NCBI GenBank assembly: GCA_007449985.2
Contig: VIIQ02000565.1
Location: 62,001 to 126,000, forward strand
DNA: 64,000 nt
Source of the DNA: Desmodesmus armatus
Taxonomy: Eukaryota; Chlorophyta; Chlorophyceae; Sphaeropleales; Scenedesmaceae
Direction: 5' to 3'
Position numbers and translations under genes: made by a program. Below, one piece after another: positions 23,301 through 33,063 of the stretch; position 1 is the first letter of the stretch, and each line of letters starts with the position of its first letter. Under the pieces are notes generated by a model. It ran no database searches. It was not told where the DNA came from and was given only the letters and a program-made list of their open reading frames with translations.

Positions 23301-26300
23301 AGCACAGTTCTGGCAAACGTATCAAGATGTAGCCAGGTCGTGTGTGTGGGGCGGGGGTTAATCAGGTAGAATTTGGCATGCCCTGATGTTTGCTGGCACA
23401 TGGAGTGCAAAATGCTTCAGAACCTGCCTAGATGCTGGCAAGGACATCAGAATGTCAACAGGTGCATGGTGTGGGGTACGCTTTGAGCTTTCCTGAGTGA
23501 TGCCTCCCTAGGTACATTCAAGGCTGGGCCATGGAGCTGGACATTGCATGAGGCCCGATGCCCTGCTGACCCCTCCAGAGGGGGGGGGAAGAGGGGGGGG
23601 GGGTTGGGGGCTTGGTGTGGGGCCCCCTCGGGAGGAAGGCCCGTGGGGGTAAAAAACCCCTAAATTCCAATGACCCTCGGACCCCCCACGCTCCCCCCCC
23701 CCCCCCCCGGGCGGGGTGGGAGGGGGCCTACTTTGGCCAGCATTGCTGGCATTAATTGTTCTGCAAGGATGCGGCCACACAAGCTGTTGTGCTGTGCGTG
23801 CACATCACGACTGTCAGCAGGCGCAGGTTGCAAAACCCTAACACCATGATTGAGGGGCTGATCATGGTTAAAAGGCGCTGATGCATGTATAGTCCTGTGT
23901 GCTTGGCGTCACATGGTGAAACTGTTGAGTGATAGCCGCTCAAGGGTTTTGCTTGCCATCTAGTAGTGGTGACAGCTGCATTATACCGCAGGGTAACGCA
24001 ATGCCTTGGTGAACTTGTACGATGTACAGGCTTGCTGAGGCATTGTGGTATGCTACGGTGCACTGCAGCTGTCATCAGTACCAGAGGCAAGTGGTATTTT
24101 ATTGATGTATGTTTCGCAAGGTAGCAGGCCGTATTGGGTGCTTGGCATGTCATGGTTCAACTGTTGACTGTCTTGATAGCCGCACGATGATGGTGCTTGC
24201 CGTCAATCTGTGATGGCAGCTGCAATGCACCGTAGGGTGATGCAATGCCTCATTGAGCATGTACGCGTCCACCGTACAGGCTTGATGAGGCATCACGTTG
24301 TTTCATGGTGCACTGCAACTGCCATCAATACTACAAGCCAGCAGTACATCATTGATGTATGCGCCCCTGTGTTAGGCACCGGGGGGGGGCACCCTATGCA
24401 AAAAAAGACCCATAAAAAAATGAGCGCGGCCCTGCTACTCCACCTCCCCTTGAACTTCTAGCTACAAGTGTAACATCGATTGATTGTGTTGCAAGATAGC
24501 AGGCCGTACTGGGTGCTTGGCATGTCCCTGGCTGAACTGTTGAGTGACTTGGTACTCTCTTGTCGGCCCTGCTTGCCATCTGGTAGTGATGGCAGCTGCA
24601 ATGCACCATCAAGCAAAGCAATGCCTCTGCAAAGCAAGACCCGTATGCAGCCCTGCTTTGCTGAGCCATTGTGTTGTTCCATGGTGCACTGCAGCTGCAA
24701 ACTAGAGGGGGAAATGCCCACCGTTGTAATGTACGTGGCGCAAGCCAGCAGGCGGTACAGGGTGTTGCAAGGATGTTGAGTGGCAGTTTCTCGTGCTGTT
24801 GCTTCCCATATAGTGGTGGGAGCAGCGGTAATGCACCATAGAGCAATGCGACGCCTCCGTAATCCGGAACTTGTATGGGGTTCTGGTTTGCTCAGCCATT
24901 GCGTCATTTTATGGTGCACTGCAGCTGCCATGTCTACTAGAAGCCAGCAGTACATCATTGATGTGTGTTGACACAGAGTGTGCATCCAGCCAATCCCTCC
25001 ACCATCCAAAGTTGTGACAGTCCGAAGTTAGGTACAAGGGCGTGGGTACGCCCAGCGAAAAGCTTTAAACCAGCATCAATTAAATCGGACAGCGTTCACC
25101 TGATCGGCTTGCCTCCTCTCTCTCCAGCACCCTCCAGACCTCGGCTGGCTGATTTTGCTGCTTGCTGCTTGACTGCTGCTGCTTTCTGGCTGCATAGAGC
25201 TGCTATGACTGCATAGATGTGATATCGAGACTGCTTAGAGGGGCCACAACCCTCCCTATGGCATGGCAGGCAATAAGTCCCCCTTGTCCCACTAGAAATT
25301 ACCTGCAGGCACAACGAAGCATTTCGGTAGGCAACAGGGTTGTCAGTCGGGCCTGCAAAAACAAGCTTGAACACATGCAGGGCTTGTCTAGTGTGGCTTG
25401 AGGCGTCTTGATTGTCCAGGACGACCGTAGACGGTAATGTAGGTCTGGGTGATGTCATGTGTGTTGCAAGTTACCAGGCCGTACTGGGTGCTTGGCATGT
25501 GTCGGGTGAATGGTTGAGTGATAGTCTGGTCTCTGATGATCTTGCTTGCCTACGTGGCAGCGATGGCAGTTGCAATGCACTATACAGCAATGCAATGCCT
25601 CTGCAAAGCGAGACCCGTATGCAGCCCTGCTTTGCTGAGCCATTATTTTGTTCCATGGTGCACTGCAACTGCCATCGCTGCTAGAGCAGAAAGGGGCATA
25701 AACGTACTGTGCATTGTGCAAGGTACCAGGCGGTACTGGGTGCTGCAAGGATGTTGAGTGGCAGTTTCTCATGATCTCGGTTCCCATATAGTGGTGGGAA
25801 CCTTCAAAGCCCACCCCCCGATTCTTTACCCCCCCCCCCCCACACACACACAGCTGTGCGGCATCACAGCACAATGCATTGCCTCAGCCACCAGTACCCT
25901 TGTGCAGCCCTGCTTTGCTGAGCCATTGTGTTGTTCCATGGTGCACTGCAGCTGTGATCATCATCAGTGGGAGGAATGTGCACCACTGTGATGCATGCAA
26001 GAGATAACAGCGCCTGTGGGAACAGGTTCAGTGAGTTGGGCGTTTGAGTAATGCTCGTGCTCCCCCCCCCCCCCCCTCCCTTCACCCGCTGACACCCTCG
26101 TTCTTGTCTTCCTCACCACTGTTCACCCCCAGGTGGCGCCGTCACTGCTGGCATGGGCATGCATGATGCCATGATGCTGTGACCCTCCTTCCTTGCATCA
26201 CCCCCTTTCGCTGCCCCTGAAACACCTCCTGCTTACACCCCAATGCACTGCATCTGCCTTCTGTCTTGCAGCGTCTTTTTGCACACATCACTCCGCACAA

Positions 26301-27268
26301 GTGCAGCTGTGACACCCCCCCCCTCCGCCCCCCGTTCTTCCCCCTTTCCCCGATGCACAGGTGGTTCCGTCACTGCTGGCATGGGCATCTACGATGCCAT
26401 GATGCTGTGCCGTGCCGACGTGCAGACCTACTGCTTCGGCCTGGCAGCATCCATGGGAGCATTCCTGCTGGGTGCTGGAAAGAAGGGCAAGAGGCACAGG
26501 TGAGGGGGTGTTCACCCAGAAAAGGGGTGTTGTATTGGTGGTGCTGGTGGGGGGGGGGGTGCTTATCATATGTCGTGACAGGGTTTGAGGGGCAGAATGT
26601 TTCCTGCTGGGTGCTGGAAAGAAGGGTAAGAGGCACAGGTAGGGGGGTGCTGATGTTTCTGGGATGGTGGTGGTGTGGTTGAACCCCATCTCCCCTCAGT
26701 CACATGTTCTACTTATCTCTCTGCGCTGCCCCCGCCCTGATGGCGATAACCCAGCAAGCAATGCACTGAATGGCAGGCTTGTGGGTGCTGCACACCCAAC
26801 TTCCCTGTCCCTGTTTCAGATTGGACAGTGAACAAATCACAAGCACCAATGCGCCACATGCGCCTGACCCCTGAAGTTTGAGGGAATCCTGAACCCCGCC
26901 TCCTGTAGCTCAGCATGACCAGCGCCTGACCATCCTACCCCCCCTCCCCCCTTCCCCTCCCCCACCACCCACATCATAACTCCCTGTCCCCCCCCCCCCC
27001 CCCCGCGGGGTGTACATTCGACTGGCAGCATGCCCAACAGCTGCATGATGTTCCACAAGCCTTTACTCTACTCTGTACTCAATTGCTCAACCTCCATTCT
27101 TACCCCCCTCCCTGTTGGACCTTTTTTGTCCCGCAGCATGCCCAACAGCCGCATCACGATCCACCAGCCCCACACTGTCACAGTCAGGCCCGCCCCCACA
27201 ACCCACTTACTGAATCCCTATCGTGTACCCCCCCCCCCCCCTGTTGTTATTATTTGTGTCCCGCAGCA

Positions 27269-27300
<32 letters not shown>

Positions 27301-29663
27301 CTGGGAGGTGCCAGTGGTCAGGCCGTGGATATTGAGATCCAGGCCAAGGAGATCATGTACCACAAGGTGGGGGTCAGCCTAGCGTGTTTGAGGTCCGAGA
27401 GCTCGTGTGTGTCACGCATCAGACAGGAAGCCTCCAAGATTCAGAAGGGTGGAGACCGCCTTGTCACCTGCACTATGTGTCCGCTGTTCGGCCTCAAGTC
27501 GTGACCCGAGGTGATGAATGTGTTGTATGCGTGCCAAGGTGCGCAATGTACGGCTTACTAGGTCTCTGTTGCTGTTTGCTTGCTGCCCCCCCCCCCCCCC
27601 ATCCCCCTCAGGCCAATTTGAACCGCATGATGGCTGAGTACACCGGCCAGCCGCTGTCAAAGATTGAGGAGGACACAGACAGGGACAGGTGAGAGGGGGT
27701 GTGACATGAGGGAGAGAGGCACAGTGCGAGTAACACTGACTACCTCAGTAAAGGAATGCAGGGCAGGCGCGGGGGGGGGGGGGTCCCCAATGGGCCGTCC
27801 TATGGCGAACACATATGGAGACGGGGGTTGGGAGTGGGTGGAGGGGAGTCACCTCACCATGGAATTGTGTGTGCCTTCAAGTGTCCTGCAGCAACTTGTC
27901 CCTTGATGCAGTGCATGCCACTCAGTATCCTTCATTCACCGCCGTTGTACATGTCCCTCAATGAGGCTTGGGTTGAGGGTTGGGGGTTTCAAGTACCAAC
28001 TGTGCCTGCTGCTGTGTGCTGTGTGCTGTATTTCTGATCAGGTACATGTCTCCCATTGAGGCCAAGGAGTACGGCATCATCGACCACATCATTGGAGGAG
28101 AGGAGGTGGGTCACACTATAACAACTGACGCCTCATTGTGTGACATGTGTGTCGGCGTCAGCCTTGTGAGGTTGCCGTATGTGCAAGGTGCTTGCTGTAC
28201 TGCAGCAGTGCTGCCTTGCAGCTGCAAGGCTTGGCGTATATGGCTCACGCTCCAATCCAAAACAAACGGACAGACACTGCACAGCAAAACATCCGTGCCT
28301 GCCAGGGCAAACCGGCCTGGCGTGGGGCCTACTGTAACCTTCAAGTGGATTTACACACATGTATGGAAGCAACCGGGACTGGGCAACTGACAGACTATGT
28401 ACCCTGGTTGTTGCCACAAATGCAGGCTGTGTTCAAGGTTGTTGGCAGCAACAAGCGCTTCCCATTGGTGAAGGACAGCTACGTAACTGACGAGAATGAC
28501 ATGGCAAAGCGCAGCGTGCTCGACGGCGACTCATTCCTGCCTGGTGAGTAATGCTCCCTTTCTGTTTGGGGTTCAGGGGTGGGATTCGTAGGCACACCCT
28601 ACTCTGGCGTAGTGGTACGAGTCTCCTGTTGCTCAGCCCAGTATCCCTTGGGAATGGAGTGGTGTGTGTGGTTGGTGCATGGTCAAGCAGAGCGTGCTGG
28701 TCGGCGATTCATTCCTGCCAGGTGCGATACATATTCGCTACTGCATCATGCTGCCTCTGTGCTGTTGTTCCCAGTGTTGTGGGTGTATCCACTTGGGGGG
28801 TACTCTGCAGCGAGGTTCAGTGCCTGTCTGGGCCTAGCGCAAACAAAGTGGTGGTGTCGAATGAGGGGGGTGGCAGAGGGGGGGGGGGGCATACTGATCT
28901 GAACACCACAGTTTTCCAATGCACTTACTGTACTGACTGGTTCAAGGGGGAATGTCCTGTACTGCACTGTACAAGTGTATGTCACTGTACTGAAGACACT
29001 GTCACACACTGCACATGTTTCCTGTGACCCTGCAGGTGCCTCAGCCAGCTGGAGGTTCAGGAGCCCTGAGGTTGAGCCCTACATGAACAGCCAGGGCAAG
29101 GGACTGCCATGGTTCAGCGTGCAGAAGGTACGTGCATGTGTGTGCTGTGTGGGAGGGGCGGGTGTGGGGGGGGGGGGGGTGAAAGGAACGTCAGAGTGCT
29201 TTCAGCGCATTGTGTGGCGTACAGACTCTGTGCCGAGTTCGTACATCACAGTGTGCCTAGATGCGTAGTTGCTGCGCCTGTGCAGTTGGGTTCCCGTCCA
29301 GAACCCATCTGTTGCTTGTCAGCACTACTCACACAATGTTCGCGGCAAGTCATGTGAGGAAACACACATCTGCAGTGCTGGCCGTGCCTCACGTCAGCTT
29401 AGGTGGCGGCGCCCTGGGTGTTGGTTGTGTATAGGCAGCATCTGGATCATGTCAGAAGCTGCATCCCTCACTTTTTTTGTTGTATAACGCTCTCCCTGCA
29501 GGTTACCAAGGAGCAGTACAAGGAGATGATTGAGCGCCGCCGCGCTGAGCTGCCTCCCCCTCCCCCCCTCCCCATCAACACCGACGCACCAGCAGCAGCA
29601 TCCAGCGACGAAGGAGACAGCCCCAAGCTCAGCCCTAAGGAGCGCATGGACGCCAACTGGTGA
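20380..29663 (+). CDS. Nucleus-encoded plastid ClpP protease subunit (ClpP4/P5-like)
   Basis: A serine-protease subunit of the plastid Clp core, which degrades unfolded proteins fed by Hsp100 chaperones. Exons: 20380-20685, 23152-23221, 26361-26499, 27267-27366, 27612-27688, 28042-28105, 28426-28543, 29036-29127, 29502-29663. They join without phase conflict to 376 codons including the stop. The triad is complete: Ser156 in LAASMGAFL, His181 in [11 protein letters not shown] and Asp230 in [10 protein letters not shown], with the 25- and 49-residue spacing of bacterial ClpP, so this is a catalytic ClpP rather than a ClpR. The N-terminus (MSALKAP, then Ser/Arg-rich) looks like a chloroplast transit peptide. 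A C-terminal extension of about 120 residues after [10 protein letters not shown] is longer than in bacterial ClpP. ATG 20380 is preferred over an earlier in-frame start. TGTAA lies at 30598. The paralogue number is not certain. Confidence 0.93.
20870..22440. repeat. Array of palindromic about 240-nt units in ClpP intron 1
   Basis: At least six related units. Each begins with GGCTGGTTTGAGCAGCCTGC or a variant (21535, 21784, 22021, 22381), runs through a C-run and a CTGCAGCATG core to a G-run, and ends with the near-inverse CCAAGGCACCAGGCTGCTC. Spacings are 249, 237 and 360 nt, the last including an extra half unit. The ends are complementary, so each unit can fold into a large hairpin capped by pairing of its C-run and G-run. 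A second small inverted motif (TTAGTTGAAGA...CCAACTAA) joins units. This resembles a non-autonomous MITE-like family. Confidence 0.75.
22066..22091 (+). repeat. Poly-C homopolymer (26 nt) in ClpP intron 1
   Basis: An uninterrupted C run inside one palindromic unit. Shorter runs occupy the same place in the other units, so this position is length-variable. Confidence 0.9.
22748..23060 (+). repeat. Three upstream echoes of ClpP exon 2
   Basis: The 5' edge of exon 2 (encoding VSQLLLLDN) is repeated after acceptor-like sites at 22748, 22891 and 23018 before the real exon at 23152. Spacings are 143, 127 and 134 nt. After about 25 nt the echoes share CAACAGAGCAG and then a common spacer, so the unit is exon edge plus spacer. 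None continues into the conserved ClpP sequence. Confidence 0.85.
22752..22794. repeat. Perfect 18-bp hairpin inside a ClpP exon-2 echo
   Basis: Arms 22752-22769 and 22777-22794 are exact reverse complements with a 7-nt loop. Sister echoes have only the right arm, so the left arm replaced the normal sequence here. Confidence 0.9.
23290..23470 (+). repeat. Weak echoes of the ClpP exon-2 end
   Basis: Two stretches (about 23306-23335 and 23431-23465) resemble the end of exon 2 ([12 protein letters not shown] codons followed by AGGT), with several substitutions. They sit among G-runs. Confidence 0.5.
23960..25960. repeat. Array of about 105-125 nt hairpin units in ClpP intron 2
   Basis: Units at about 23967-24078, 24207-24328, 24586-24701, 24812-24935, 25558-25680 and a weaker one at about 25870-25960. 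Each starts with GATGGCAGCTGCAATGCACC or a variant and ends with GGTGCACTGCAGCTGCCATC or a variant. In the best unit the 23-nt arms 25558-25580 and 25658-25680 pair with one mismatch, and the inner parts (AATGCCTCTGCAAAGC and GCTTTGCTGAGCCATT) pair as well. The stretch between units is also shared (TAGCAGGCCGTACTGGGTGC type). This is intronic on the ClpP transcript strand. Confidence 0.75.
26133..26185 (+). repeat. Upstream echo of ClpP exon 3 start
   Basis: A copy of the exon 3 start ([15 protein letters not shown] codons, with one residue altered) after a CAG acceptor, 228 nt before the real exon at 26361. A stop codon follows the copied part. Confidence 0.8.
26590..26642 (+). repeat. Downstream echo of ClpP exon 3 end
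   Basis: The exon end encoding [12 protein letters not shown] plus GT donor is repeated, with the donor at 26639, 139 nt after the real donor at 26500. Exon 3 therefore has an echo on both sides. Confidence 0.8.
27029..27180 (+). repeat. Two upstream echoes of ClpP exon 4 start
   Basis: The exon start encoding [11 protein letters not shown] recurs after acceptors at 27029 and 27137; the real exon begins at 27267 (spacings 108 and 130). The second echo has a full TCCCGCAG acceptor and differs from the exon by only one residue over eleven codons. Confidence 0.85.
28680..28724 (+). repeat. Echo of ClpP exon 7 end
   Basis: The end of exon 7 (encoding [12 protein letters not shown]) is repeated with a GTGCG donor at 28722, 178 nt after the real donor at 28544. 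Confidence 0.75.
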
Positions 29664-31232
29664 TGCAACAGACTGGTGATGCGGTAGTGCAGCTTGCATC
29701 TTGGTATTGTGCTTGTGCGCAGCAGCAGCAGCAGCAGCGACAGAGCGCAAAGATGCCCATGGACGCTAATTGGTCATGCAGATGCGGCAGTGCAGCTTGC
29801 AGTTTGGCAAGGGCCATGTTTCCGCTCTTGCTCATCATCATCACCAGCGCTGGTATGCTGTTGATATCGTTGGTTGCGGTATGCACAGGTAGCAGTTGTG
29901 ACGGTGGCTGCGGCACCTGCTGCGGCACGGTATGTTGCGTCTTGATGCTGCAGCAGCAAGGGGAAGGCTGTCGTTGCTGGCGGCTGGTCATGGTTGTGAG
30001 GGGTGGCAGTGGTGTTTTTGGCCGCCAGCCTGTCATCACGGCCCTTGCATTTGTCATCGTGCGCATGTCTGTTATCATGCTTGGGTGTAGGCAGTATCTT
30101 AGGAAGGCAGCTGGTCTTTTTTCCGCCCAACTGTCACATCGAGTGGCAGACATCCTAATTCAGTCCGACTGACCAGGGAGGAATGAACATGCTTCTTTGG
30201 GCACTGCCGACAGTAGGCAACACACGCACACTTCCAGAAGGACAGAGACACAGAATCAAGCAGGATATTGTGCAGCAGCGTGCAGGCTGCTGCCACTGTG
30301 AGGCTGCCCAAGTACCAGGGCACATGCAGTTCAATACAGTTGACCCAACTCAGCACGTGCTGAGGCTGTGCATGGCCAGCACCGTTGGCTGCCAGCTGCG
30401 AAGCTTCAGTGAAGACATTGCCAGCTGTGTGTACTGGCTTGCAAGCACAACATGCTGGCATATGCATCACTAAGCACTTTTTTTCGTTGACAGACACGAC
30501 AGCTTTAGCCTCTGCGATCTTACTACAACACAACATGCTGTCAATCAGGTGCAATCAAAAGACTAACAAACAAAGTGATGCAAGCATCTTATGCCGCTGT
30601 AAGTAACTGTGTCATTCTTGCAGGCAACCAGTACCAGTCTCCAGCTGCGGACACAACACACCAGCCTGGTATGATGCCGCACGTAGGGAGCCGTACGCTG
30701 TGGCGAATGCATCTGCTGAATTGGCCATAAGATGAATTGACTGGGTTCGTCACTGGATTGAACCCCAGCGGTTTCAAGCATGGAATGAAACCCGAATTAG
30801 GGCTCACCCTGCAGTCGAACACTGGTAAGCAGTACGCCTTGCTGTACATGCCATAGTGCTGTGCTGACAGCACGCCAAGCACCTGATCAGACAGATGCAG
30901 TGCGGTTCATGTAACAAAGGCTTGAACAAGGCAGTGCTGACTGTCTTGACAGCTGGCAGCCTCATCCTGCAGTGCAGGAACCCTACACCCTTGAAACTTC
31001 ATGCAGTAAAGTGTGCTGCCGAAGGTCTGGTCTGTGCTGGGAATCACAAACACCCAATGACCAGCACGATGCCATTATTGCAGCAAATTCTGTCCTGCAG
31101 CCCAGCAGCGCTCCTCTGTGATACTGTGCTGAGCTCTCTTGCAGATGTTCGGCCCAGAAAGCTGCTGGGTCAGCATGCATCATCAAGCCGCTGCTGGTGC
31201 TTGCCAGCACAGTGCACGCGCATTTCTGACCT
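29664..31232. other. ClpP 3' flank with one echo of the terminal exon
   Basis: At 29749-29815 the end of the ClpP coding region (MDANW codons) and the following GATGCGGTAGTGCAGCTTGC are repeated; in the copy the stop TGA has become TCA. TGTAA at 30598-30602 is a candidate poly(A) signal. The rest, to 31232, shows no gene that I can support. Confidence 0.55.
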
Positions 31233-31901
31233 CTAGTCTGCCAGCAGCAACGCCATGAACCCTCCAGGAGGTGGCACAAAGGTGTTGGCTGTGCTGTCAG
31301 CTGGCGCGTCGTCAACCTCCATAGGGTCGCCCCGCAGGATTCCTGCAGCTGCTGCCAGCTGTGCTGCCCTTTGGTCCTGTGCTGCCCCAGGCAGGAGGAG
31401 GTCACCGACCACTGGGACTTGTGCTGGGTTTGCTTGCTGTGCTGGATTTGCTTGCTGTGCTGGGGCCTGTGGCTGGACAGGCAGTACTGGCAGCCCCGCA
31501 TGTGCTGCGTTCCCGCCATCCAGCAGACCTGCAGGAACTTTCCTGCGCCCAGCACACCCCTTGCCCTTGCCTGTCATGTTGTGGTAGAGCTCCCGTAGCT
31601 GGGGCATGGCTGCTAGGATGTTACTGATGTGCTTGTGGAGCAGAGTCTTGCGCTGCTGCGCCTGAAGCCTACCAGATAGGCCAGTCTGTTCTAGTGCACG
31701 TGCTTCCCACTGTAGTGCCATGCGGCGTGCGTCAAGGTTCCTGCAGTTGCGGAAGAGGGCCAGCTGCTCTAGGGGTCGCCCCAACCTGCATGCCTCCAAC
31801 AGGATGATCAGGGCTGTGTCCTCTGTCTGCTGCTGCTCTGTGGGGGGCTGCATGTGGGAGCTGCATAAGCTTTGCATCATGTGCAGATGTTGTCTCTGCA
31901 T
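31233..31901 (-). CDS. Hypothetical protein, possibly the last exon of a larger gene
   Basis: An ATG-initiated 222-codon ORF that I do not recognise. The N-terminal 120 residues look globular and helical, with many Leu, Arg and Gln (for example LEACRLGRPLEQLALFRNC). The middle is basic (GKGKGCAGRRK), then a Pro/Gln/Ala segment holds two repeats of ANPAQQ, and the end is acidic-hydrophobic (DPMEVDDAPADS...MALLLAD). Composition differs from the CAG-run artefacts elsewhere, which favours real coding. An internal acceptor-like ATGCAG near codon 19 means translation may enter from an upstream exon that I could not find. No function is proposed. Confidence 0.45.
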   Translation of the reverse strand: MQRQHLHMMQSLCSSHMQPPTEQQQTEDTALIILLEACRLGRPLEQLALFRNCRNLDARRMALQWEARALEQTGLSGRLQAQQRKTLLHKHISNILAAMPQLRELYHNMTGKGKGCAGRRKVPAGLLDGGNAAHAGLPVLPVQPQAPAQQANPAQQANPAQVPVVGDLLLPGAAQDQRAAQLAAAAGILRGDPMEVDDAPADSTANTFVPPPGGFMALLLAD

Positions 31902-33063
31902 GGCAGGGCAGCAGACAGCAGTACGGTGCTGCTAAGTGAGTGTCGCTTCGGCAGGCTCCAGCGTGCCTAGCTTGGTCTCAGACGCCAATTGAAGGAACGA
32001 GTGCTGTCAGTGGTTTTGATGGTGCATCCCCTGCTGACAGCTGCTGGACTGCAGTGAAGCATCACACACCTGTCTTTCTCACAGGGAAGTCCCAGATGCA
32101 GAATCCAAGGCAGCTGAGCTGTGTATAGGAGATACAACGCTCCGGAAAGCATCTAGTCAAGCCAAATTCAATGCAGATTTGTCACATTATGCTGTCTCGG
32201 CTGTCACACCAGTCAAAAACAGTCAGTTTGTCAACTGCCTCAACCGTCATGCAAGTGAAGCCTATCTGGAAGTGTGAGCGCTAGTTATGTCACTTTACCC
32301 TGTGAGCTATTGTAAGCATCCTCAGCCGGCTGGTCATATCAGCACACCCCGTGTTGTCATGGTGTCTGCAGACTGGTGCCGGGACACCCCACGTGGGGAT
32401 TACCACAACCAGTATGCACCCGATGTGAAGGTTGTCTCATTTTTGGTTTTCGTAGGGGCCTGGGCCAGGGGATGAGTGTGAGTGGGTGAGATGTGTGTGC
32501 GTGTGGGAAGGGGGGGGGGGTAGCAGGTTTGGGCGGTACACACGAAAAGGGCAGGAGAAGGGGAGCCCACCGAGGGTAATGAAGACGCAGAAGGTGTACA
32601 GCTGATTATTCCTTGCTGATCGCTGGTCTTGGCTCCCTTGGGAATCAATCACGGATGGGAAGTTGAGCAGGCACACATAACAATGCAGAGGGAGCACAAG
32701 GGACCAAGTGAGGTGACAGAGCGCTCCTTTTGTCCCTCGTTCTGTCTGGTCTGTTGTAGCTCTTGTCGCTGTTCTCGCTGCACGTCTTCTGTCGCTGCAC
32801 TGCCAAAGGGTGACTGCAAAGAGAGCGAGCGTTGTGTGGACTAACAGAAGCAATCCGAGACTGTTCATTACTAGCGACACTCGTCGATACACGCAGTCCA
32901 AGCGCTGAGGCGTCAGAGTCAGCAGCAGCAACAGCAGCAACAGCAGCAGACGGTGTGCCGGGCCCATACCTGTTTGTCTGGAGGAACTCAAAGCAGCAGG
33001 TGTTGCTTATCAGCCAGCTCTACGCACTGACGTCGGGGCTGCAGCCCCAGCAGCAGCCTCGCC
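31902..33063. other. Region upstream of NSA2: promoter and 5' UTR
   Basis: About 1.16 kb with no supported gene. It holds a G-run near 32510 and an AACAGCAGC-type repeat at about 32920-32950. The last 150 nt are open on the plus strand but show no conserved domain. The NSA2 promoter should lie here. Confidence 0.45.

Noticed and set aside
23752..26085. Numerous short ORFs on both strands in ClpP intron 2
   Set aside because: They repeat because the hairpin units repeat; none has a consistent frame between units.
32437..32991. Minus-strand ORF with hydrophobic stretches upstream of NSA2
   Set aside because: It begins at a non-ATG codon and its Leu run is a triplet repeat. The segment is best explained as the NSA2 5' region. 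Not impossible, but unsupported.
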